This document shows positions 1-8,131 of a DNA stretch of 62,988 nt, piece after piece (position 1 is the first letter of the stretch; each line of letters opens with the position of its first letter). Made by a program: the position numbers and the translations under genes. The notes beneath the pieces are model-generated. The model made no database searches, had not been told where the DNA came from, and was given only the letters and a program-made list of their open reading frames with translations. The DNA is from Deltaproteobacteria bacterium. Its GTDB lineage: Bacteria; Desulfobacterota; Desulfobacteria; Desulfobacterales; GCA-2748835. Where the stretch lies: positions 1 through 62,988 of the forward strand of contig PDTL01000024.1 of NCBI GenBank assembly GCA_002748835.1, written 5' to 3'.

Positions 1-15
1 GCTGCCGGAATTGGA

Positions 16-53
16 AAACCCCCTTCAGACGATGATGTCTGGAGGGGGTTTTT
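16..53 (+). terminator. Strong rho-independent terminator
   Basis: A 15-bp stem (arms 16-30 and 37-51, one G-T wobble) closes a six-base loop and runs into a T tract on the plus strand. It presumably ends a plus-strand gene lying left of the window. Confidence 0.8.
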
Positions 54-188
54 GCGTGTGAAGCCCTTTCCCTCTCTACCGATCTATCGTCACATCCATG
101 GAATCGGTGCATGGGTTTGAAATGAGCAATAACAAAATCAAACGGTTTCCAACTATCTGATTTTCTATAATGTTATGGGATTTAGTCA

Positions 189-231
189 TATCCCGGCCAG
201 TTTCTCCTGAATCTGGCCGGGATACTTTTTT
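189..231 (+). terminator. Rho-independent terminator
   Basis: A perfect 12-bp stem (189-200 with 213-224) is followed by C and six T on the plus strand. The T tract faces away from the minus-strand gene that ends at 277, so it would stop plus-strand read-through. Nothing else supportable is seen in 54-276. Confidence 0.7.
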
Positions 232-276
232 ACGTCGATGCTGGCAAAGGCACCAGGGGGAAACGATCCCTGTCTG

Positions 277-2400
277 TTAATTGAGCAGATTGAAGAGAAT
301 GGCGGGCATCGGGTTGACATCTCGACCCACGGCCAGATTGAGATATCTACAACGAGGCCTCGGCACATGGTAACTGATGAAAGGGTGATCATTCTTGTCC
401 AGGGCAATAGAGGAAAAACTTTTTACCCCCTCATTTTTATCCACCTTTTTTATCGTCCACTGCGTTCCATTATGAGCGGCGTATTTAAGATCCCCATTGT
501 TGGTGATATCATCATAACAGATATGAGGATGGCCGTGGCTATCCAGGGCAAGGGCGGTCCATATGTTAATGCCGCTGTCCACGGTATCGAATTCCCATGC
601 GCCAGAATTCTGCGATAGACAGGCATATTTGAGCGCGCCCATGGTGCTTATATAACTGATGCAGGGATAGTCATCCGCATTCAGGGCCAGAGCGGTATAC
701 CCCTCCACATTGCCGGTGTTGTCCACGGTTACTGCACTCCAGCCCTCATTCCAGAAGGCATATTTAAGGTTCCTGTTGCCACGGTCATAATAACTGATGT
801 GCGGGTGCCCCTGGCTATCCAAAGCAAGGGAGGCGTACGCTCCTACATCGCCTGCAGTGTCCACATTCACGGGGGACTGCCAGGCGATTCCATCATGGAA
901 AACATACTTAAGATTCCCATTCGAGAGCAACGCTTGATCATAATAACTGATGTGGGGGTGGTTGTTGCTATCGATGGCAATGGACGTGGGTCCGTGGACA
1001 ATGGCAGTATCCCACACCGTGGTTATCTCCCAGCTACTGCCATTAAAGAAGGCATATTTGAGATCATGCGTGTCCCCATTAAGATAGCTGATGTGAGGGT
1101 GATCCGCTGCGTCCAGGGCAAGAGACGAGACTTGTCCTACATTCCCCTCAGCGTCCACGGTTTCTCTTGTCCACCGGTTTCCATCAAAAAAGGCATACAA
1201 AAGATCCTCATAGATGTTATCATAATAACTGATGTGGGGATAGCCCCGGCTATCCAGGGAAAGGGAGGTGGAGGATCTCCCCGGAAACACTGCCATATCA
1301 ATGATATCAGTGTACCAAACGGTTTGTTTTTGGTTGATATGTTTAAAGAACTTTCCGTCTGTGTAGGTGATGTGAGGCTGATTCCCATCCAGGCTCAGCG
1401 AGGTAAAACAAAAAGTATATTCGCTGCCACTCACTAAGATGCCCAGTGTCCAAGCGCTGCCGCTGTAAGCGGCATATCTGAGATCCGCCATGTTATTGCC
1501 CGTATAACTGATGTGGGGGTTACCACTGGTATCCAAAACCAATGAGCTGTGCGCTCCTGTGTTCCCCGCAGCATCCACGATCTGGGGGGTTCCCCAGATC
1601 GCTCCGTTATGGGAAACATATTTAAGACAACCAGGAGAAGAGGCATAATAACTGATGTGGGGGTGGTTACTGCTATCAATGGCAATGGAGGTATGCGTTA
1701 CACGACCGCTCGCATCATCCACACTCTCTGGCGTATCCCAGGAAATGCCGTTAAAACGGATATATTTAAGACGTTCATCAGAAAGGGTAGCGTCCGCATA
1801 ACTGATGTGGGGGTTGCCGTTGCTATCCAGGGCAAGGGAGGAGTAGTTTCCCACCTCACCACTACTATCCAGGGTACGGGTATGCCACGCCGCACCATCG
1901 TAAGCAGTATATTTGAGCGCCTTGTTTGTATAGTCATAATAACTGATGCGGGGGCGGTCACTCGTGTTCAACGCAAGGGAGGTACATCCCCCCCTAAAGT
2001 TGTCATTGTCCACGCTGACTCTGATCCACCGGGTGCCATCAAAAAAGGCGTATTTAAGAGGCCAGATGTCACTACCAAAGACGCTACCGCCAATATAACT
2101 GATATGAGGATGACCGTTGCTGTCCAACGCGATGGATGTGTGTCTCCCCCCGTCACCCGTGTCAACAATGGTGGTCTCCCAGCGACCCGTTTTGTTGGTC
2201 GCGTAGTAGAGTTGCGACCCGCCATAGGCTGCATGCATGTAGCCATCGGCATCCATCACACTGCTGCGAGGTCCTATATCTTCAAACCACCTTTCAAAAT
2301 CTGCGGTCTGGATATCAAAGGCCACTGGCAGGGAAAACACCGCCTGAAAGGGCACCAACACAAGTATGACCGCTAAAAAACTGCGTATAAACGTGCTCAT
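277..2400 (-). CDS. Exported beta-propeller-like repeat protein (copy 1)
   Basis: A secreted protein of 707 aa with no recognised enzymatic function. The first 25 residues form a signal peptide (charged MSTFIRSF, then a hydrophobic core ending near AVFSLP). The rest is about fifteen imperfect repeats of roughly 40 aa with the core SLALDS-x-GHPHISYYD followed by LKYAFFDG and a Trp, a pattern typical of BNR/propeller-like surface proteins. The C-terminus PMPAILFNLLN is shared with the tandem copy at 2895-4991. The start at 2400 is chosen because AAAGGAGG lies just upstream and the signal peptide begins there; a longer frame to 2484 exists but lacks a ribosome site. The ligand is unknown. Confidence 0.85.
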   Translation of the reverse strand: MSTFIRSFLAVILVLVPFQAVFSLPVAFDIQTADFERWFEDIGPRSSVMDADGYMHAAYGGSQLYYATNKTGRWETTIVDTGDGGRHTSIALDSNGHPHISYIGGSVFGSDIWPLKYAFFDGTRWIRVSVDNDNFRGGCTSLALNTSDRPRISYYDYTNKALKYTAYDGAAWHTRTLDSSGEVGNYSSLALDSNGNPHISYADATLSDERLKYIRFNGISWDTPESVDDASGRVTHTSIAIDSSNHPHISYYASSPGCLKYVSHNGAIWGTPQIVDAAGNTGAHSSLVLDTSGNPHISYTGNNMADLRYAAYSGSAWTLGILVSGSEYTFCFTSLSLDGNQPHITYTDGKFFKHINQKQTVWYTDIIDMAVFPGRSSTSLSLDSRGYPHISYYDNIYEDLLYAFFDGNRWTRETVDAEGNVGQVSSLALDAADHPHISYLNGDTHDLKYAFFNGSSWEITTVWDTAIVHGPTSIAIDSNNHPHISYYDQALLSNGNLKYVFHDGIAWQSPVNVDTAGDVGAYASLALDSQGHPHISYYDRGNRNLKYAFWNEGWSAVTVDNTGNVEGYTALALNADDYPCISYISTMGALKYACLSQNSGAWEFDTVDSGINIWTALALDSHGHPHICYDDITNNGDLKYAAHNGTQWTIKKVDKNEGVKSFSSIALDKNDHPFISYHVPRPRCRYLNLAVGRDVNPMPAILFNLLN

Positions 2401-2402
2401 GT

Positions 2403-2590
2403 TTCCTCCTTTCGTCAATCCGGCGGGATTGATCGTATCATGTCCGGCTGTGTATATAATTTTTACACAGCATATAACAACCATTAAAAAAAATAAACGA
2501 CAAAAAAGAATTTGGATGGGAATTTTCTGTCTGTCAGGCGAGCACTGGCAGCAGATAGGGACGGAGCAGACCGCCGTGCAAGGACCCCGT
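2403..2590 (-). repeat. Upstream region duplicated with the repeat-protein gene (copy 1)
   Basis: This segment resembles 5003-5176 at many points: a T-rich block, a conserved block around ACATGATACGATCAATCC, and further upstream GCAGATAGGGACGGA with GACCGCCGT. The duplication therefore carried the promoter and leader along with the coding sequence. The exact promoter hexamers are not clear by eye. Confidence 0.6.
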
Positions 2591-2686
2591 CCCTGTTATG
2601 CACCGCTTGAGACGCCCGGAGAGGGGACCCGGGCGGCTGGTCGCGAATCTGCCACAGCGAAAAATACCCACTGACGATGGGCCAGC

Positions 2687-2839
2687 TTGCGCTGCCCTTA
2701 CGATATGACGAGCGATAACCGGTTCTCCGCGCAGGGGCCAGAACGCCAGAATTTGTTTTTCAAACAACAGGTTCAGAAAACCCCGGCGTTGCGATACCCC
2801 ATAACGGATTTCACCGGTGATCATGAGGATAACCGGCCA
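2687..2839 (-). pseudogene. Decayed fragment of a pbpC-like gene
   Basis: Read on the minus strand, this stretch encodes FEKQILAFWP, EPVIARHI and VRAAQ. These line up with FEKRTLAFWP, EPFIARHL and RRSAQ near the C-terminus of the intact pbpC at 8132-10513; an upstream VI...TG motif also matches loosely. There is no start, no other PBP domain and no ribosome site, so it is a relic. It occupies the gap between the two tandem repeat-protein genes and suggests past recombination involving the pbpC region. Confidence 0.6.
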
Positions 2840-2894
2840 TGGCTGACCGGTTCCAGGAGGTGGACACATCGCGGCCGAGACCAATCCCTGTCCG

Positions 2895-4991
2895 TTAATT
2901 GAGCAGGTTGAAGAGAATGGCGGGCATCGGGGTGACATCTCGACCCACCGCCAGTGTCGGATCGCTCCAATTAAAGTAGCAGATAAAGGGATGACCCTTT
3001 TTGTCCAGGGCAATGGTGGTTTCCCATTCAGTGATGTCACTGTCCACGACTTTTATCGTCCACTGGGTCCCATTCAAGACAGCATATTTAAGCGTCTGGT
3101 GGGTGCTGTCAATATAACTGATGTGAGGGGTACCCAGAGGATCCATGGCAAGGGAGGAATGTTTCCCAACAGAACCGTCACTGTCCAGGGTTTTGAGATA
3201 CCATGATACTTCAGGAGACACCTTTGGATACGCGTATTTGAGATCCCTATTTTCTTTGTCATAATAACTGATGTGGGGGCGGTTGAGATCATCCAGGGCA
3301 AGAGCGGTGTACAATCCCACATCGAATTCTGTATCCACCGCATAAATCTCCCACGTTTTCCCATTCCAGAAGGTACATTTAAGATCATTGTTGGTTGTGT
3401 CAAAATAGCTGATCCAGGGCAGGTTCTTGGTATTCAACGCAAGAGAGCTGTACTGTCCCACATCATTCTTATGGTCCACTTTCTGGGGCGCTTGCCAGGT
3501 CGTACCATTATGGAAAACATATTTAAGATCGCCATGGGTCGCATCATAATAGCTGATACAGGGGTTGCCCTTGGTATCCAGAGCAAGGGAGGTGTACTGT
3601 CCCACATCATCTCTATCGTCAGCGGTCTGGGGCGCTTGCCAGGCCGTACCATTATGGAAAACATATTTAAGATCACCATGGGTCTCATCATAATAACTGA
3701 TATGGGGGTGTCCCGCATGATCCAGGGCAATGGCGTTAAACATGCCCACGCGATCCTCACTGTCCACGGTCTCTTTGTTCCACTGATGTCCATCGAAGAA
3801 GGCGTATTTGAGATCTCCATTGGTGTCTTCATAATAGCTGATGTGGGGATGACCCTGGCTATCCAGGGCAAGGGAACTGTACTTCAACAGCTCGATATAG
3901 ACATCGATGATGTCATCGGACCAATGGGTGCCCTCCTGGGTGATATGTTTGAAGGTTTTATTGTTCATATCAAAGTAGGTAATGTGAGGATGCCCTTCCC
4001 CATCCAGCGTCAACGAGGTTCTCCATCCCACATTGCCGGTCGTGTCTATCGCGTCTTTTTCCCAGCTGTTGTTGTGAAAGGAGGCATATTTGAGATCCTC
4101 ATTGTCTATGTCATAATAACTGATACGAGGGTGCCCCGCGCTGTCCAGGGCAAGGGAAGTAAACCATCCCACATTACCTGTATCGTCCACGGTTTCTATA
4201 TCCCAGCTGCCGCTGTGAAAGGTGGCATATTTGAGATCGTTACTGTCTATGTCATAATAACTGATGTGCGGGTGGTTACTGCTGTCAATAACAAGGGAGG
4301 AGAATGTCCCATTGCTGCTACCAACGGTCTGGGGTGCTTGCTAGGTCGTACCATTATGGGAAATATATTTAAGATTCTCATTGGTAAGATCAGCATAACT
4401 GATATGGGGATGTCCCGCCTGATCCAGGGCAAGGGAACTATTCTTTCCCACGTCTCCCTCACTGGCCACGGTTTCTATCGTCCACCCGCTTCCATCAAAG
4501 AAGGCATATTTGAGATCCTCGTTTTTCCCGTCATAATAAATGATGTGGGGATGATCGTCGCTATCCAGCGCGAGGGAGGAAACGTCCCCTCCAAGCTGGG
4601 CGTCATGATCAACGGTCTCAGGCGCTTGCCAGGCAGTACCCGTAAAGCGGACATACTTGAGATGCTGATTTTGCATGTCATAATAACTGATATGGGGGTG
4701 TCCGCTGCTGTCCAAAGCGATGGAGACCCCTGCTCCGACAAGATAATGCGTATCAACGATGGTCGTCACCCAGCTGCCACTTTTGTTGGTCGCATAGTAG
4801 AGTTGTTTCCCGCCATAGGCCGCATGCAAGTGGCTATTGGCATCCATCGCACTGCTGCGATTTCCCATAGCTGTAAACTGCCTGGGAATATCGACGGTTT
4901 GGATATCAAACATACCCGGCAGGGAAAACGCCGCCTGCATGGGGATCAACACAAGTATGACCACTAAAAAATTACGTAGGTATGCGTTCAT
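2895..4991 (-). pseudogene. Exported beta-propeller-like repeat protein (copy 2), interrupted by in-frame TAG
   Basis: This is a paralogue of the gene at 277-2400 with the same signal-peptide design, the same PHISYYD/LKYAF repeats and the same C-terminal PMPAILFNLLN. The start at 4991 follows AAAGGAGATGAA. The frame is open except for one TAG at 4341-4343. There the repeat motif NGT-x-W-QAP found elsewhere in the protein reads NGTT-stop-QAP, so a single TGG to TAG change explains it; the sequence before and after stays in the same frame. Without read-through the product would be about 216 aa with only four or five repeats. It could be a recent pseudogene, a sequencing error or a suppressed codon; recent inactivation is most likely. 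Confidence 0.8.
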
Positions 4992-5002
4992 TTCATCTCC
5001 TT

Positions 5003-5176
5003 TTGCCAATTTGACAGGATTGATCGTATCATGTTCGGTTGTGTATGAAATTTTTTACATAGTATATACTAAACATTAAAAAAAATAAACGACGAAAAAA
5101 AGGCTCAAGATGGAAAAAACGTCTGTCAACCGAGTGCAGGTAGCAGATAGGGACGGAACGGACCGCCGTTCAAGGA
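5003..5176 (-). repeat. Upstream region duplicated with the repeat-protein gene (copy 2)
   Basis: Counterpart of 2403-2590. The shared ATGATACGATCAATCC block, the T-rich stretch and the distal GGGACGGA...GACCGCCGT block mark the duplicated leader. From 5177 to 5393 I see only AT-rich sequence leading to the ribosome site of the oxidoreductase gene. Confidence 0.6.
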
Positions 5177-5393
5177 TTCGTCATGTCAAAGCGCAACGTC
5201 TTCAATCTTTCTGCCCCGCATCCTGGATAAAATCGTAAAAAAAACAAATTTTGACTGATCATGGTTGTGTATCTCCAATAGTTGGTATAAGGTAACAATA
5301 CTGTTCAAAAAAATACGCAATATTAGCAACTTAGATCAGTATTTTCAGGTAAGCGTGTTTTCAATGCACATTAATAAGCAGTTGGAGTAACAC

Positions 5394-7061
5394 ATGGATG
5401 CCGACGTCAAATCATTAACGCTGTTTTGTGATGAAAATAAAATCCCATATGCCATACCCGAAACGTTAAATAATCTGAACCTTTGTACCTATGCAGAACA
5501 TTTAACCTCTGTTTTTGCCATTTTTCCCGCAACATTGAAAGAAATCCAGATAGTTATTAGCAAAATACACGAAATCAAATCTACAATAAATAAAGAACTT
5601 GCAGTCTACCCCATATCAAGAGGCTTGAATTGGGGATATGGATCGGCAACACCAACGTCTGCGCATGCGGTCTTATTATCTTTAGCGCAGTTTGAAAATC
5701 AGATCAGCTGGATTGGCAACGCGTTTGATCCTCCTGGGCAACCGTATGGCAAAAAACTTGGGCTGGTTAGGGTAACCGCAAGTGTCACCCAGCAACAGTT
5801 GTATGATTTTTTACAAGGTGAAGGCGGAAATTTTTGGATGGATGCAACGGGGGCACCTGCAGATAGCAGTATTGTTGGTAATTACCTTGAAAGGGGATTT
5901 GGTCATTCTGAAAAGGGGGATCATTTTCGCCATGTGGTGGGAATGGAGGTTGTTCTCCCGGATGGGAGTTTTATAAAGACGGGTCATGCAGGATGCAACA
6001 ATGCCTCCAACGTGGGAATCCATAAGCATGGAATAGGGCCTATTGTCGAAGGCCTGTTTAGCCAATCAAGCTTGGGCATTGTTACGGCCATTTACCTGGA
6101 GCTGATGCCTGCAAAAAAATGCTTGAGCAAGTTTTTTATCCGACTTAAAAGCAACGAGGATTTTTATGAGGCAGTCGAAAGACTTCAGCCGCTTAAAATG
6201 AAAGGGACACTCTCCAGCCAAATGCACTGTATTAATTCTCACAAAGAGATACAGGCCGTTATGCGCTATCCTTTTAACGATACAGGCGGGAAAACACCCT
6301 TGCCCAAAGCAACGGCGCAACACATCTGCAAAACACTGAAGATTTCTCCCTGGACCATCTCAGGTGCCGTATATGGAGACTCGTGGGTTGAAGTATGGCT
6401 CAAAACATTCCGCCTAAGAAAAGCCTTGAGGGGGGTAAGGTGCAAAAAAATCATTCTGCCTGAATGGGTTGCTGATTTCGCTTACCAGCTTTTCAATGCG
6501 ACGCTATTCCGGCAACTCTTCCCCAAGATTCAGAAAAAAATTGATGCCCGACTCACCGTATTAAAAGAAATGATAAACTTAAAAAAAGGAATTCCGACGA
6601 ATTATTTTATGAATAGCGTATATTGGCGCAAACGTCATTTTACGATGTCTGAAACGCGTCTGAATCCCGACAAAGATAAAGTGGGTATGATTTGGATCGC
6701 TCCAATAGCGCCAATGACTAAAGAAGGCGTCAAAAAACTGGTCGATATTTCTACTTCCATTTCTGAACAATATGAATTTGAGCCGGCTATATCAATTACG
6801 CTACTGAATGACAAAGCCGCAGATTGTATCCTGTCCATTATATTTGATCGGGAAATAGCAGAAGAAGAGCATAACGCATTAATATGCTATGACAAACTCA
6901 TGGAAGCGTTTAATGCCATCGGTTTCACTTCGTATCGAGCCTCATCAAGAGCTATGCGCAAAGGTCAGTTAAATTATTCGAAAGAACTGGCGCATTTACA
7001 CAAGATGCTCAAAACGGGTTTGGATCCACACAACGTGTTTTCGCCGGGGCATTATTTATAA
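5394..7061 (+). CDS. FAD-binding oxidoreductase, VAO/PCMH family
   Basis: A 555-aa flavoprotein of the vanillyl-alcohol oxidase / 4-cresol dehydrogenase type. The PCMH FAD-binding domain covers about residues 35-240. It shows the nucleotide-loop motif SRGLNWGYG (about 76-84), the GNYLERGFGHS stretch (about 163-173) and GLFSQSSLGIV (about 222-232). The remaining half is the cap/substrate domain. The family oxidises phenols or other alcohols, often passing electrons to a cytochrome; no cytochrome gene is adjacent and the substrate is unknown. GGAG lies six bases before the ATG. The gene is markedly AT-richer than pbpC and ettA nearby. The acyltransferase gene 203 bp downstream on the same strand may be functionally linked. 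Confidence 0.8.
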   Translation: MDADVKSLTLFCDENKIPYAIPETLNNLNLCTYAEHLTSVFAIFPATLKEIQIVISKIHEIKSTINKELAVYPISRGLNWGYGSATPTSAHAVLLSLAQFENQISWIGNAFDPPGQPYGKKLGLVRVTASVTQQQLYDFLQGEGGNFWMDATGAPADSSIVGNYLERGFGHSEKGDHFRHVVGMEVVLPDGSFIKTGHAGCNNASNVGIHKHGIGPIVEGLFSQSSLGIVTAIYLELMPAKKCLSKFFIRLKSNEDFYEAVERLQPLKMKGTLSSQMHCINSHKEIQAVMRYPFNDTGGKTPLPKATAQHICKTLKISPWTISGAVYGDSWVEVWLKTFRLRKALRGVRCKKIILPEWVADFAYQLFNATLFRQLFPKIQKKIDARLTVLKEMINLKKGIPTNYFMNSVYWRKRHFTMSETRLNPDKDKVGMIWIAPIAPMTKEGVKKLVDISTSISEQYEFEPAISITLLNDKAADCILSIIFDREIAEEEHNALICYDKLMEAFNAIGFTSYRASSRAMRKGQLNYSKELAHLHKMLKTGLDPHNVFSPGHYL

Positions 7062-7264
7062 TCACTAAAACGAACGCTAGAAGTATATTTTTATAAATTA
7101 ATTATAGATTTTTTAACAAAGCTTCTATAATATCTTTCCCACAGATGAGACCTATGATCACGGCATAACGAATAAGGCTACAGGCGTGAGTGAAGCGAGC
7201 CGCGGTCTGTATCGTTTTTAAGACGTTTACTGCATTGCGATTATCCAGAACAGGAGTCTTTTCG

Positions 7265-7981
7265 ATGATCAGAAACTCAATACAACACGGTAAATACACC
7301 TTTGGCGTCATCGTGGATGACAAACGCTTACTCGAAGAAAGTTTTAGACTGCGTTTTCAGGTCTATGCGGAAGAATTCGGCTTTGAAAAAAAAGAAGATC
7401 ATCCAGGCGGACTGGAAACCGACGAATATGAAGACGCGGCTATCCATTGTGTCTGTTTAGACGATCAAGAAAAGGTGGTAGGAACGGTTCGATTGATTTT
7501 AGATTCGGATAAAGGATTTCCCATTGAGCATGCCGTGCCCAATTTATCAATTCCTTGGAAAATGCCGGATAGAAAAAAAATTGCCGAAATCTCTCGGCTC
7601 GCAATAAGTAAAAAGCAGAGAAGAAAAAAAAATGACGTATTACCGGATGACAGAACGGATTATAAAGAAACCCAAGATAGCAGTGACCCAATTATCGTTC
7701 TCGGACTGTATCAGATTATGTACCATGAAAGTAAACGTCAGGGAATAACCCACTGGTATATGATTGTTGAAAAAAAATTATACGATGCGGCGAACCGGTT
7801 CGGATTTGAATTTCATCAAATAGGTGAACCTGTCTGGTATCATGGCGAACGCATTCCCTTTTTAGGCACAGTTGAGGGTAACGAACAGAGTGTGCGGAAG
7901 TTTGATCCGAATCTGTTCGAAGTCATGATCAAAGGGCTTGAGAAAAAGTATCAACCGCATTGTCATTTAAACGACGCCTAA
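7265..7981 (+). CDS. Autoinducer-synthase-like N-acyltransferase (exosortase-associated/FeeM type)
   Basis: A 238-aa GNAT-fold protein resembling the PEP-CTERM/exosortase-associated acyltransferases and N-acyl amino acid synthases, which are related to LuxI. Visible signatures are the N-terminal RLRFQVYAEEFGFE stretch (about 33-46), a Glu/Asp-rich segment, VVGTVRLIL (about 73-81), and EISRLAISKKQRRKK, where the LuxI-type SR motif sits. Such enzymes transfer an acyl chain from acyl-ACP or acyl-CoA to an amine. The start at 7265 is preceded by AGGAG; an in-frame upstream start at 7190 lacks one. No LuxR-type regulator or exosortase is in the window, so signalling is not established. Base composition is AT-rich, like its upstream neighbour. 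Confidence 0.7.
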   Translation: MIRNSIQHGKYTFGVIVDDKRLLEESFRLRFQVYAEEFGFEKKEDHPGGLETDEYEDAAIHCVCLDDQEKVVGTVRLILDSDKGFPIEHAVPNLSIPWKMPDRKKIAEISRLAISKKQRRKKNDVLPDDRTDYKETQDSSDPIIVLGLYQIMYHESKRQGITHWYMIVEKKLYDAANRFGFEFHQIGEPVWYHGERIPFLGTVEGNEQSVRKFDPNLFEVMIKGLEKKYQPHCHLNDA

Positions 7982-8131
7982 TTAAACGTTGCTGCATATT
8001 CCCTGCGCGCTTTCCCTGCGCCAACCCTGCTGCGTGTTTCCGTGGGTTGCATCTGTTTTGATCATCGCCGCTTGCTAGGGCGATTACAATGGCGATGAAG
8101 GGGCATCCATGGATGGTTCGTTTTTGTGCCT

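Noticed and set aside
4341..4343. TAG as a pyrrolysine codon
   Set aside because: TAG is an ordinary stop elsewhere in the window (rplS and alpha-2-macroglobulin genes), the position is a Trp in sister repeats, and no pyl genes are seen.
3273..4967. Long plus-strand open frame (564 codons) opposite the interrupted repeat gene
   Set aside because: It mirrors the repeats of the minus-strand gene, has no ribosome site or signal, and its peptide repeats are the reverse-complement shadow of PHISYYD units.
7100..7264. Possible riboswitch before the acyltransferase
   Set aside because: Some GC-rich pairing is visible near 7172-7200, but the conserved cores of c-di-GMP, fluoride or other known aptamers are not present.
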